Notes under the pieces: generated by a model
What the model was told of the DNA's origin: nothing
Database searches by the model: none
The model's input: the letters and a program-made list of their open reading frames with translations, nothing else
Made by a program: the position numbers and the translations under genes
Assembly (NCBI GenBank): GCA_013178005.1
Contig: JABLXL010000032.1
Coordinates: forward strand, 1-41,316
Direction of reading: 5' to 3'
Length of the DNA stretch: 41,316 nucleotides
DNA from: Actinomycetota bacterium
Lineage (GTDB): Bacteria > Actinomycetota > Geothermincolia > Geothermincolales > RBG-13-55-18
Shown: positions 8,306 to 17,400 of the stretch, one piece after another
Numbering within the stretch: the stretch's first letter is position 1
Layout: each line of letters opens with the position of its first letter

Positions 8306-8696
8306 CCGAATCCCGATTTCAACGCCCGGGCTTCCGAGGGAGGGCGCTGTAAGCCGCCGTAGCCGTCAGGCCGCCATTGTCACCGCGCGCTTTCGAGGCA
8401 GGCAGCAAATGGAAGCATCGTTTGAAGGCGAACCGTGACCTTCGCCCATACCTCCGTGGGGAAAAGCGAGCCAGAGGACCGAAGTCCTGAGGGGTAACAG
8501 GATCGAGGCAGTCAAGGGATCTTTGCAAGAACGAGAGAAAAAGAGCTTTCCTTTCCCCTCCACCAAGATGCGATATGCATGGAACAAGCGCTGTCCCCAT
8601 ATGCCAGGGCATGGGCTTTCGGCAATTCCATGCTGATTCACCGGACCAGGGCTCCCCCGTCCGCCCGGGCATGGGGCAAGGGCCATCCCCATATGT
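8306..8696. repeat. Convergent intergenic region with palindromic repeat copies
   Basis: This gap between convergent genes has no gene. It holds two copies of the dispersed palindrome family: TGTCCCCATATGCCAGGGCA near 8593 and, on the other orientation, GGGCATGGGGCAAGGGCCAT at 8667-8686 followed by CCCCATATG. The latter matches the element at 5563-5598 closely. Confidence 0.5.
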
Positions 8697-9464
8697 CTAA
8701 TCTATAATGGGGCTGGCATCGGGATCCAGGGGGTTCAAGCGCACCGCCAGGGAGAAAAGATAGGGATAGTTGCTCTTCAGGTGCTCCAGGTAGACAAGCC
8801 ATTCCCTGAGCAGCAGGCTGTAGGCGCGCGCGATGTCGCTGCACAGGTGCTGGTGGTCGGAGTCGGGCAACCCCGCGATGATATACCTGTATTTCAGCTC
8901 CTCGGTGAGGTGAAAGACCGCCCACAGCAGGTCGGTGAAGGTCTCGTGCTCGAGCAGGGCCGGGTTCTCCAGCAGGGTGAGGAGGAAATCGCGCTTCGTC
9001 TGCAGATATTCCCGCATCTCCTCCAGCAACTGGTCGTCCCTTCCTATTGCGCACTCGTACTGCTCCATCCTCCAGCGCGCGCGGCGGAAGTCGTCCTCTT
9101 TCCACTCCGAGCCGGCGGCCAGGCAATCCTTTATCTCCGCGCAGGTGGCGTCGAACTGGGAGAAGGAACGCAGAAGGTGGATGCCCATTTCGCTGAAAAA
9201 CGCGCCGATGACCATGTTCAGCTTCTCCATCCTCAACTTTCTCTCGCGCGAGTCCAGCAGGCGGTGCACGATGATGGCCACCAACAGCACCTCTATGGGC
9301 ATGAAGGCGATATCCCCGAGCATGTAGATGAAGATATGGTGAGCATCCCGGAAAATGGCGTAGTGGACAAGGTAAAGGGCGGCCGAGCCAACCAGGAGGG
9401 CAGCCCCCAGGATCACATACCAGCTTTCATACCATTTTCTTCCATATTCCCGGTATATCCCCAT
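8697..9464 (-). CDS. Membrane protein with two N-terminal helices, unknown function
   Basis: The 255-residue product starts MGIYREYGRKWYESWYVILG; this start is chosen over one 24 bases upstream because GGAGGGAGGTG immediately precedes it. Two membrane helices follow (about residues 15-35 and 45-68: YVILGAALLVGSAALYLVHY and IFIYMLGDIAFMPIEVLLVA). The remaining ~180 residues are a charged helical cytoplasmic domain rich in Glu, Arg, Leu (RMEQYECAIGRDDQLLEEMR) with an isolated HQH motif. I do not recognise a family. It lies beside the sigma factor and signalling genes, divergently from the former, which may hint at a regulatory or stress role, but that is only context. Confidence 0.75.
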   Translation of the reverse strand: MGIYREYGRKWYESWYVILGAALLVGSAALYLVHYAIFRDAHHIFIYMLGDIAFMPIEVLLVAIIVHRLLDSRERKLRMEKLNMVIGAFFSEMGIHLLRSFSQFDATCAEIKDCLAAGSEWKEDDFRRARWRMEQYECAIGRDDQLLEEMREYLQTKRDFLLTLLENPALLEHETFTDLLWAVFHLTEELKYRYIIAGLPDSDHQHLCSDIARAYSLLLREWLVYLEHLKSNYPYLFSLAVRLNPLDPDASPIID

Positions 9465-9510
9465 CACCTCCCTCCAAACGCGCCGCACCTTAAGCCATGA
9501 ACAGATTTTA

Positions 9511-9630
9511 TACCATCCCGGAACGGGACGAAGCGACGAAGATCACCTCCCCGTGGAACCAACTCCATCGGCTTTTACGTTTGCCAGGCCCATCCCGGAA
9601 CGGGACGGGGTGGCGGACGTCATCCTCCTT
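9511..9630. repeat. Direct repeat pair with 17-nt identical core, period 81
   Basis: CCATCCCGGAACGGGAC occurs at 9511-9527 and again at 9592-9608; similarity continues more weakly for about 20 bases (GAAGATCACCTCC versus GACGTCATCCTCC). The pair lies in the 460-bp divergent gap 9465-9924. A third partial copy (TATCCGGAACGAGCGCC) is near 9851. No gene is supported in this gap. Confidence 0.55.
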
Positions 9631-9924
9631 CGGCCCGACCGCGGGAACTCCACCCCGGCTCGCGGGTACGAACGAGCGCCTGCCTCCCTCCGGGCGGCTG
9701 TAAAACCACCAGGAACACGCCGCCGCCTACCACGGCCGGGGGCTCCGCGCGGATATCACCTACCGACGTTATCCCCGGGATCCCTCGGGCGGGAGTCTCG
9801 CTTGGAGGGCATTATCACCCTCGCGTCGTGTTTCAATCACCCGCGCGCCCTATCCGGAACGAGCGCCTCGTTTCCGAGAACCCGAGGGAGACATGGAGAG
9901 GAAGCGCGGAAAGAGGGCACGACC

Positions 9925-10680
9925 ATGGCAAGGACCAGGACCAGGGACGGTCAGCTCACAAAGGACTCCGAGCACACGAGAGAAGCCCTGGTCCTGCGTT
10001 ATGCCCCGTTGGTGCGCAAGGCTGCCCGCTATTACCGGCTCCGCGTTTCACCCCACGTGGATTACGCGGACCTGGTCGGCTACGGTTTTCTCGGCCTGCT
10101 GGACGCCATCGACAGGTTCGATCCCAAACGGGGCGTGGAATTCGAGGCCTATGCGCGCATCCGCATCAACGGCGCCATAAGCGACGGCATCCGCGCCGAG
10201 GCCCGCCTTCCACGCTCCATCCAGGAGAAGGCGCGCAAGCTCAACCATGCCTATGAGGTGTTGTGTGCCGCGTTGAACCGCCTGCCCACCGAAAAGGAAC
10301 TGGCCGACTACCTGGAAATCAACCTGGCCGGATTGCGGCAGTTGCTGGTGGAGGTGGACCAGGCCTTCGTATCCTCCCTCGACGACGCCATATTCCTCAA
10401 CACCGGCGAAGAGGGCGGCCTCAGCCTGCTCGACACCCTGCCGGACGACGGCTCGTTCGACCCATCAGCGCTCTCAGAGACACGGGCCACGGAGGAAATG
10501 GTGCGCGAGGCGGTTAACGACCTGGCGGAAAGGGAGAAACTCGTGTTGCTCCTCTACTATTTCGAGGACCTCACCATGCGGGAGATAGGAGAGGTGCTGG
10601 GCATATCCGAATCCCGGGTTAGCAAGATCCACTCCACCGCCCTCACCCACCTCAGGTCACGCCTCGCAAAAGCAGTATAA
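9925..10680 (+). CDS. RNA polymerase sigma factor, FliA/WhiG (sigma-28) type
   Basis: The 251-residue product shows the sigma-70 family regions in order. Region 2 reads YADLVGYGFLGLLDAIDRFD, with RGVEFEAYARIRINGAISDGIR, a signature of the FliA/WhiG group. Region 3 follows as LPRSIQEKARKLNHAYEVL and LPTEKELADYLEI. Region 4 is LVLLLYYFEDLTMREIGEVL with the HTH ISESRVSKIHSTAL. FliA directs flagellar genes and WhiG directs sporulation genes in actinobacteria; no flagellar or chemotaxis operon lies in this window, so the regulon is unknown. The open frame extends upstream to 9553, but that part is low-complexity non-coding sequence; ATG 9925 (MARTRTRDGQ) is the natural start. Confidence 0.9.
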   Translation: MARTRTRDGQLTKDSEHTREALVLRYAPLVRKAARYYRLRVSPHVDYADLVGYGFLGLLDAIDRFDPKRGVEFEAYARIRINGAISDGIRAEARLPRSIQEKARKLNHAYEVLCAALNRLPTEKELADYLEINLAGLRQLLVEVDQAFVSSLDDAIFLNTGEEGGLSLLDTLPDDGSFDPSALSETRATEEMVREAVNDLAEREKLVLLLYYFEDLTMREIGEVLGISESRVSKIHSTALTHLRSRLAKAV

Positions 10681-11032
10681 GCGCGGACGCTGTTTGGCGC
10701 TCTCGCTGGACCTGGAACGCGGGATGGAATGCAACCTCGCTTCGCTCGCGAGGACTCCCTTGATGATTGTTGTTCCGGTTCCCATTTTTCACATGGTACG
10801 CGACCTGGCGCCCCTCACGCACGATCCTGCTGACTCCGGGGCCTCGATGAGCTTGAAAAGCTAGCTAGTGTCCGAAAGCGCGTTTCCCGTACGTGGAACT
10901 TTGTCATTCCATTACTTTCAATCGCCGGTATGGAGAAAAGGAGGGCAACCACGGGGATTTATGGGCCGAACAATCGTTCTCGGCCAGCGACAACGAGCTC
11001 CGGCGATGCGCGGGAAGCACGAAAAACGGCCC
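10681..11032. other. Intergenic region between convergent genes
   Basis: No supported gene. It contains a short hairpin (CCTCGC 10735-10740 with GCGAGG 10748-10753) after the sigma factor gene but no U-tract. Small open frames at 10868-11174 overlap the receiver gene antisense and lack ribosome binding sites. Confidence 0.4.
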
Positions 11033-11395
11033 TCAAGCAAGGACCCTTCTCACCACCTCCATGACCTTTGAGGCCTGGAAGGGTTTAGCGATGAAATCCT
11101 TGACCCCGGATTCCAACGCCTCCAGCATGAGCTGTTTCTCCCCCAGGGCGCTGCAGATGATGATGCGCGCCTGAGGGTCCATGGCCAGGATGTTCCTCAC
11201 CGCGGTCATGCCGTCCATCTCCGGCATGTTGATGTCCATGATCACCAGGTCGGGCTTCCAGCGTTCGTATGCCCAGATAGCCTCGGCTCCCGTCTCCGCC
11301 TCCACGATGGCGGTATAACCGTGCTCAGAAAGGATGTTGCGCAACATCATGCGCGTGAAGAGCGCGTCGTCGGCGATGAGTATGGTCTTGGCCAT
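11033..11395 (-). CDS. CheY-like single-domain response regulator
   Basis: The 120-residue product is a lone receiver domain. It has the acidic pair at residues 9-10 (LIADDALFTR), the phospho-acceptor Asp54 in LVIMDINMPEMDG, the Ser/Thr switch in IICSALGE and the conserved Lys in FIAKPFQASK. It has no output domain, so it acts by protein-protein contact or as a phosphorelay intermediate. The start at 11395 (MAKTILIADD) is preferred over one 27 bases upstream because GGAAGGAAAG precedes it. The nearest kinase gene, upstream on the same strand, is decayed; the intact kinases at 13097 and 15600 are candidate partners. Confidence 0.92.
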   Translation of the reverse strand: MAKTILIADDALFTRMMLRNILSEHGYTAIVEAETGAEAIWAYERWKPDLVIMDINMPEMDGMTAVRNILAMDPQARIIICSALGEKQLMLEALESGVKDFIAKPFQASKVMEVVRRVLA

Positions 11396-11501
11396 CTTTC
11401 CTTCCCGTCGTTCGAACTGCATTTACCCGGCTCGCCGGCTACATAGACCAGCGCCGCGCCAGGATATCTATCCGCGACGTTTTATGTATCGGTAGCGGCG
11501 C

Positions 11502-11615
11502 GGGTGTTATTGAGGACGAGGGAAAGGAAACGTGGAGTATCGCGAGGCGAGCAACGTCGACCTCCTGGAAGGTGAAATAGGGTGTTGTTGAGGACGAGTG
11601 AGATGAAGCGTGGAG
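11502..11615. repeat. 36-nt direct repeat pair, period 78
   Basis: GGGTGTTATTGAGGACGAGG (start of 11502-11537) recurs as GGGTGTTGTTGAGGACGAGT (start of 11580-11615), about 31 of 36 bases matching and both ending CGTGGAG. It lies in the 497-bp gap 11396-11892, where no gene is supported. Confidence 0.6.
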
Positions 11616-11892
11616 AGGGACGCGCAAACGGCCGAACATAGACTCCTGCCTCGAGGCGCATGCTCTAAACCATGTCCTTATCTCCAAACCCCGCTTTGTT
11701 TTTCCCATAAAACGCCAGGATGCAGACGAGATCGAGACACCTTTTTTCAGGCTTCCGCCGTTCTTTCCGATGCGTGGGAAACGGACACACTCGCCGCCGA
11801 AGAGAAGCATGCATGATAAACAAGCGCCAAAGGAAATGTCGGCCAAGCCAATAATAATAACGCGCAATCATGCTCGGGGCTTGAGATGGGGA

Positions 11893-12823
11893 TCAACGAG
11901 ATATGGGCGGGGTGGCGTCGCGCAGGGTGGACTCGAAGCAGGCTTTCCCTTCGTTGAAGGCCTTGATCTCCCCTCCGTATGCCTCCACCACCTTCTTGGC
12001 GATGGCCAGCCCGATCCCGGCGTCCCCCCGGGACCCCTTGGAGAAGGGCTCAAACAGGGCTGGCAGGAGGTCTTCGGGGATGCCGGGTCCGTTGTCGCAT
12101 AACCGGTAGACATGCGCCTCATCGCGCATTCCGAGGTAATCGACCCGCAGCTCAGGGGAGGGTCTATCGTTATAGCGAAGGGAGTTTCCCACCAGGTTTC
12201 CGAAAAGCTGGTAGATCTGGATGGGGTCCGCGCGCAACCTGCCCAGGTCCTTGCCCATGATGACCCTGAGGCCGCGTTTCGACACCTCCTCGGCGTGTTC
12301 GGCCAGGACCCTGTCGATGACCTCCCTCACCTCCACCGAGAGCACTTTCTGAGGCACCTGGCCCGCCCTGGCCAAATTGAATCTATTGCAGCTGCAGGAA
12401 GAGCAGCTTCTCTCACTGCTCCTTCCATGCGCACGCGATCGCTGACGTCGAGAAAAGACCACACCCTCCCCCGGATCTCACCGTCGATGACCAGGGGGCG
12501 GAAAAACGCTCGAAAACCCTGCCGTCCTTGAACCCTATAAGGTCATGGCTCTTCTCGCTCGAGTGGTAGAGCTCGCGCGCCCTCTCCGGAAACGCCTGTG
12601 GCTCCTCGAGCTGGTCGCATACGAAGTCGAGGAGAACAGCATCGTCGGAGGTCTCCATGAGCCTCGAGGGAATGCGCCACATCTCCTGGAAAAGGGCATT
12701 GGCCATCATTATCCTGCTCTGAAAATCCACCACCAGGATTCCCGTGCCAGCGGATTCGAGCACCGCCTTCAGGATCGCCTCGCTCACGCCCTCAATTCCG
12801 TGGTTAATCCCGCCAATCCTCAT
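11893..12823 (-). pseudogene. Decayed PAS-domain histidine kinase lacking its HisKA domain
   Basis: Two frames together resemble one kinase. The 5' part (12823 leftward) encodes a PAS domain: ILKAVLESAGTGILVVDFQS, then IGFKDGRVFERF. At about 12508 one base seems lost from a T run; shifting frame restores the expected PLVIDGEIRGRVWSFLDVSD. After RVRMEG the sequence moves to the third frame, where the ATP-binding domain reads LFGNLVGNSLRY (N box), LCDNGPGIPEDL (G1), FEPFSKGSRGDAGIGLAIAK (F/G2) and a normal end. The H-box and dimerisation helices between PAS and the ATPase are absent. With at least two frame changes and a missing phospho-acceptor, it cannot be a working kinase unless the assembly is wrong. 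Confidence 0.75.
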
Positions 12824-13096
12824 TTCACCTTAACCCTAACGCCCCTTTCCCGTCCTCTTATGGCTTCTTATATGTGTGGCCTACAGAAACAATTTGTATT
12901 TTTCCGGGCCCGCTATCACCCCCATCGCGTCTTTAAAACCTAAACAGCGAATTCGATTCTTTCCTCACCCGATTTTCGCTTGCTTCGCCAGTAAAACAGA
13001 ATCGTCATACACGTATCCCTTGCTATGAGTTCGTAAAATCAACGATTCTATATGGCCGTCGTTCCCCTCCCCCTCGACGTTCCCCGCCCCTCCAGC

Positions 13097-15079
13097 TCAA
13101 CCACCTCGCGGTATGATGAAGTTGAAGGTAGTGCCTCCCCCTTCTCGAGCCTCGCACCATATTCTTCCACCGTGGGACTCGACTATATCCCTCGCGATGT
13201 ACAGACCCACACCCATGCCGGGAATGGAATGGTGGAGGGCATCCTCCACCTGGTAGAAACGCTCGAAGATCCTCTCCCTTTCGCCCTCCGGAACGCCTAT
13301 TCCGCGATCCATAACCGAGAAGAGCAGACCTGCATCCCTCTCTTCCACCATCAGATCGATGTCAGAGCCCTGAGGGGAGTACTTCGCCGCGTTGTCTAGG
13401 AGGATGGATAGCAGCAGGGAGAGGCGGTCGCCATCCGCGATCACCTTATCCTCGCCCACGCGTGAGACGACGTTCACGACATGCAGGTAACCGCGGTTGG
13501 AGAGTTCGGCGGCGGCGGCGCGCAGCAGCGGTTCCACGGGGACCTCCTCCCTGCGCAGCGGGAAATAGCCCCTCTCGATGCGCGACAAGTCGAGGAGCTC
13601 CTTCACCAACCGCTCCAGGCGGTCGGCGCCGTGCTCCACCGCCTCGAGCAGCTCTAAACGCTTTTCGGATGGGATGTTCGGCCATAGCTCCCGCAAGGTC
13701 TGCGCGTAACCCTTGATCACCGTGATGGGGTGCCGCAGCTCGTGGGAAGCCACGTCGATGAAATCCTTCAGGTCCTCCTCGCGGTCGAGGCGCTCCTGCT
13801 CCACGGAGACCGCCTGGGCGAGCATCCCCGCGAGCTCTATCTCCTCCTCCGTCCACTCCCTGGGACGGGTGTCGAAGCACCCCAGGCAGCCAATGGTCCT
13901 CCCCTCGACCACCACCGGGTACAGTATGAACGACGCCAGGCCGTATTTCTCCACCAGTTTGTCCCTGGCAATGCCGGGCTTGCCTGTCATGTCGGGGACG
14001 ACCAGGGGAGATCTGGCCTCCCCGGAGATGAACGCATAGCAGAGGTAGTTCTCCTTGTCCGTGGCCACGGTGAATCCCTCCTCACCAGGGGCGGTGGTGA
14101 GGATGGAGAGTCGCTCTCCCACCAACAGGCAGTATATGGCCAGGCGACAGGCGAGTATTTCCTCCGCGCCCTCAAGGATGTTCTCGATGTTCTCGAGGAT
14201 GTCGGATCCCAGGCGCATGAACACCTGGTTCAGCTTTTCCCTCCTCTCCCGGGCGCGCTTCGTCTCGGTGATGTCCAGGGCGAACTCGAACCTAGCGTCT
14301 CTTCCGTCGGGCCAGCGTATCATCCTGTCCACGATGAGATAATCGCGATTCAGGATGGGGTTGTGATATTCCCAGATATAGGGCTCCATCGGATTCTTCA
14401 GCAGTATGGAGTTGGTGCAAAACGGGCATGGCGCTTCCAGACCCTGGAATTCCTTGTAGCAAATGCCGCCGGAGGGATCCTTCCCGAAAAGATCCTTGAC
14501 GGTCTTGTTGACGTAGAGTATCTCGTAGGTCACGGGATCCGAGACGTAGATAACCTGATCTATGCTCTCGAATATGGATTTTGCCTGCTCCCATTCCTTC
14601 CTCAATGCCTCCTGGGCGCGTTTCGTCTCGGTGATGTCCAGGGCGGTGAAGACGGTTCCGGCGGAGGGGTCGGAGGGATCGACCCGTACGGAGCTCAGGA
14701 GAACGTGAATCACTTCGCCGTCCCTGCTTTTCCAGCGCGTCTCCACCGAGCCCACCCCGCGCTCCTCGATCCGGACGTATTTCTCCCTGCCCACGAAATC
14801 GAAATCATCGCGGGAGGGATAGAGGACCAGGGCGCTCCTCCCCACCAGCTCCTCGCGCGAATAACCCAGCATGCGACAGAGGTAGTCGTTCACCTCCAGG
14901 AGCACCCGGTCGGCGCTCACCAGACCGATGGCCAGGGGAGCCGCGCGCATCAGGCTTTCCAGCCTCGCAGCCTTTTCCTCCCTGTCGCGGGCGACGTCCT
15001 CGAGCTCGCGCACCCGGCGGCGAAGCTTTTCCAACTCCGCCTCTGATCCTCGACCAGTTTTCCCTTGTTCCTCACGCAT
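13097..15079 (-). CDS. PAS-PAS-GAF sensor histidine kinase
   Basis: The 660-residue product has a coiled-coil start (residues about 12-45), PAS 1 (about 45-150, with NDYLCRMLGYSREELVG), PAS 2 (about 165-275, with CYKEFQGLEAPCPFC, the cysteine-containing PAS variant), GAF (about 290-435), HisKA and HATPase domains. The phospho-acceptor is His446 in DVASHELRHP; the usual SHELRTP is SHELRHP here. ATP-binding boxes are ILLDNAAKYS (N), MDRGIGVPEGE (G1), FERFYQ (F) and GMGVGLYIARDIV (G2). There is no membrane segment, so it is a cytoplasmic sensor. Its cognate regulator may be the receiver at 11033. No DNA-binding regulator is adjacent. ATG at 15079 fits, though its Shine-Dalgarno is weak. Confidence 0.93.
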   Translation of the reverse strand: MREEQGKTGRGSEAELEKLRRRVRELEDVARDREEKAARLESLMRAAPLAIGLVSADRVLLEVNDYLCRMLGYSREELVGRSALVLYPSRDDFDFVGREKYVRIEERGVGSVETRWKSRDGEVIHVLLSSVRVDPSDPSAGTVFTALDITETKRAQEALRKEWEQAKSIFESIDQVIYVSDPVTYEILYVNKTVKDLFGKDPSGGICYKEFQGLEAPCPFCTNSILLKNPMEPYIWEYHNPILNRDYLIVDRMIRWPDGRDARFEFALDITETKRARERREKLNQVFMRLGSDILENIENILEGAEEILACRLAIYCLLVGERLSILTTAPGEEGFTVATDKENYLCYAFISGEARSPLVVPDMTGKPGIARDKLVEKYGLASFILYPVVVEGRTIGCLGCFDTRPREWTEEEIELAGMLAQAVSVEQERLDREEDLKDFIDVASHELRHPITVIKGYAQTLRELWPNIPSEKRLELLEAVEHGADRLERLVKELLDLSRIERGYFPLRREEVPVEPLLRAAAAELSNRGYLHVVNVVSRVGEDKVIADGDRLSLLLSILLDNAAKYSPQGSDIDLMVEERDAGLLFSVMDRGIGVPEGERERIFERFYQVEDALHHSIPGMGVGLYIARDIVESHGGRIWCEAREGGGTTFNFIIPRGG

Positions 15080-15599
15080 GCTAAGCCCCCAGGGCAGTCG
15101 CCTTCACCGGGATGATCGCCAACCCCCGGCACCGCCCATTACCCTTTACGACCTTCAGCAAACGGCAACGTACCGAGGTTTATATCACCTGATGTCAAAG
15201 CCGAAAAACACAGCGAGTGGCATCCACGCCATCCCGGCGACCTCGACAAACGCCATCTTGTATTCCGCCTTGCGTCCCCCTTCATACAACCACATATTAT
15301 TCCAACCCGTGTTTTTATTCCATCCAGGAAGCCCGACAGTGCTTTATAGCATCGCGCAGAGTAGACATTGGCTATGGTTGCCAGCATAAACGGCGGGCAG
15401 TGCTCCCCTTCCTTGTCATTGAATTAGCCTGGCTCGCCAAAATGATCGGGTGGCCTCCAAACCTTTTCCAACCAGGAAAGCATCTGCCGATACGATAAGG
15501 CATATGTGCGACTGCGGCGCGCATCGGCTATTATATGCATACAGGGCTTTTCGTCCGGAGGACGCGCCACCAGGGCACGCGCCGGAAAGGGGAGGGAAG
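15080..15599. other. Divergent intergenic region between two histidine kinase genes
   Basis: No supported gene in this 520-bp region. It should hold the promoters of both kinases, but I see no convincing -35/-10 pair with proper spacing. The open frame of the right-hand kinase extends back to 15450 but lacks coding character before 15600. Confidence 0.4.
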
Positions 15600-17135
15600 G
15601 TGGAAGTAGAGAATCCCGGAGGCGAGGGAGATTGCCGGGACGGCGGTAGCGTTTCCGGTGCGAGCGGCCGCGGCTTGATTCCTGGTATGGGAAGCGACCG
15701 GAGCGGTGATTTCTACCGCCTTCTCATCGAAAACACCCTGGACCTGATAACCGTGCTCGACGCCGAGGGCAGGGTGACCTACAACAGCCCTTCCATAAAA
15801 CCCCTCATGGGATACGAACAAGGCGAGCTGGTGGGCAGGAACGGCTTCGAGCTGGTGCACCCCGAGGACCGCGAGAGGGTATCCCGAATCTTTATGCGCG
15901 GCAAGGAAAGCGGGGGGACCACGGAACACGTGATCTACCGCATCCGGCACAAGGATGGATCCTGGAGGGACTTCGAGTCCGTGGGCATCGGCATGTTCGA
16001 CAACCCCCACGTGCGCGGCATGGTCATCACCTCCCGGGACATCACCGACCGCGTGCGCGCCGAGACCGAACTCAAGGAATCAGAGGAGATGTACCGGGCG
16101 CTGGTGCTCACCTCTCCAGACGCGGTGACCATCTCCGACCTGCAAGGAAGGGTGGTATATGTCTCTCCCTACGCCCTGGAGATGAACGGCTACGAGGACG
16201 AGGGCGAAGTGATGGGGAAAAACACCTATATCTTCATCGATCCCCGCGACCACGGGAAAGCCCTGGAGGCTTGGCGGCGGGTGCTCTCGGAGGGCACGGC
16301 GCACAACGTGGAGCTCATGGGGATACGCAAGGACGGCAGCAACTACGTCGCTGAGCTCAACGCCGCCGTCATCCGGGACGCGCGGGGAGAGCCCAAGAGC
16401 CTGGTGGCCTTCATCCGCGACATCAGCGAGCGCAAACGCATCGAAAGGGAGCTGAAGGAGCGCAACGAGGAGCTTGAGGCCTTCGCCCACACCATATCCC
16501 ATGACCTGCTCACCCCCGTGGCCATCGTGGAGGGATACGCCAAGGCGGCCCTTGAGGCGGACGCGGAGGGAAGACCGGAGGCGGAGAGGGAGTGCCTGGA
16601 GGCCATAGCCCGCGGCGCGCAGCGCATGAGCGACCTCATCACCTCCCTGCTGCAGTACGCCCAGGCGGGACACACGGCGCTGGAGGATTGCCGAGCCGAC
16701 GCCGAGGAGGTGCTCATGGAGACGCTCCTGGACCTGGGAGAGCAAAGCGGCGATAGGCGCGTGCGCATCGAGACCGACGGAGACCTGCCGGCGGTGCGGG
16801 CGGACGCCGTGAAGCTCCGCCAGGTCTTCTACAACCTCATCGGCAACGCCATCAAGCACATGGGCAACCGCGAGGACCCCCGGGTGAACATCGGCGCGGA
16901 GATCCGCGGGGACACGGCGGTGTTCTGGGTGCGGGACAACGGCAGAGGCATCCCGGTGGAGCTGCAGGAGAAGATCTTCGAGCCCTTCCACCATTACTCC
17001 GTCGAAGGCACCCCGGGGCTGGGCATCGGGCTCTCCACCGTGAAACGCGCCGTGACCGCCTGGGGCGGCCGGGTCTGGGTGGAATCACGGCCCGGCGAGG
17101 GGGCGACTTTCTACTTCACCGCCCCCCTGGCCTGA
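15600..17135 (+). CDS. PAS-PAS sensor histidine kinase
   Basis: The 511-residue product (GTG start at 15600, just after GGGGAGGGAAG) has two PAS domains, about residues 38-150 (LIENTLDLITVLDAEGRVTY) and 158-278 (VLTSPDAVTISDLQGRVVYV), both with PAC motifs (ITSRDITDR, FIRDISERK). The HisKA helix carries His301 in HTISHDLLTP, of the SHDLxxP type common in bacteriophytochrome-like kinases. ATP boxes are NLIGNAIKHM (N), VRDNGRGIPVEL (G1), FEPFHHY (F) and GLGIGLSTVKR (G2). No membrane segment is present. It is divergent from the kinase at 13097. A 114-bp duplication of the neighbouring gene's end lies 28 bases after its stop. Confidence 0.92.
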   Translation: MEVENPGGEGDCRDGGSVSGASGRGLIPGMGSDRSGDFYRLLIENTLDLITVLDAEGRVTYNSPSIKPLMGYEQGELVGRNGFELVHPEDRERVSRIFMRGKESGGTTEHVIYRIRHKDGSWRDFESVGIGMFDNPHVRGMVITSRDITDRVRAETELKESEEMYRALVLTSPDAVTISDLQGRVVYVSPYALEMNGYEDEGEVMGKNTYIFIDPRDHGKALEAWRRVLSEGTAHNVELMGIRKDGSNYVAELNAAVIRDARGEPKSLVAFIRDISERKRIERELKERNEELEAFAHTISHDLLTPVAIVEGYAKAALEADAEGRPEAERECLEAIARGAQRMSDLITSLLQYAQAGHTALEDCRADAEEVLMETLLDLGEQSGDRRVRIETDGDLPAVRADAVKLRQVFYNLIGNAIKHMGNREDPRVNIGAEIRGDTAVFWVRDNGRGIPVELQEKIFEPFHHYSVEGTPGLGIGLSTVKRAVTAWGGRVWVESRPGEGATFYFTAPLA

Positions 17136-17162
17136 GGGCCGTTATTCTCCATGGAGAACCTT

Positions 17163-17400
17163 CGCGCCGGTCTATCGCCAAGCCACCGCGGCCTCCGTCC
17201 ACCCACAGGAGATCAGAACTTGAACCCCTCGGCGAACATCAAGGTGGCGGGGCTGGTTACCTTGGGATCGGTGATCGCTTTGTTGGCGCGCCGGTCTATC
17301 GCCAAGCCACCGCGGCCTCCGTCCACCCACAGGAGATCAGAACTTGAACCCCTCGGCGAACATCAAGGTGGCGGGGCTGGTTACCTTGGGATCGGTGATC
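17163..17400. repeat. Perfect 114-bp tandem duplication of the TPP-enzyme gene 3' end, period 124
   Basis: Bases 17163-17276 are repeated without a mismatch at 17287-17400, separated by 10 bases. The right copy contains the last 64 bases of the TPP-enzyme gene (codons for the ending PATLMFAEGFKF and its stop) plus 50 bases of downstream sequence; the left copy is the orphan duplicate in the convergent gap. The lack of mismatches suggests a recent event. Confidence 0.93.

Noticed and set aside
9553-9924. N-terminal extension of the sigma factor frame
   Set aside because: Reads through repeat-bearing non-coding sequence with no family similarity; ATG 9925 gives the normal sigma-28 N-terminus.
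10868-11174. Small plus-strand frames before the response regulator
   Set aside because: No ribosome binding site or recognisable protein; they partly overlap the receiver gene antisense.
13730-15046. 438-codon plus-strand frame over the histidine kinase
   Set aside because: Antisense shadow; no motifs, and the minus-strand frame is a full PAS-PAS-GAF kinase.
15160-15200. TTGACA-like and TATAAA-like boxes upstream of the kinase at 13097
   Set aside because: Only 8 bp separate them, too short for a sigma-70 promoter.
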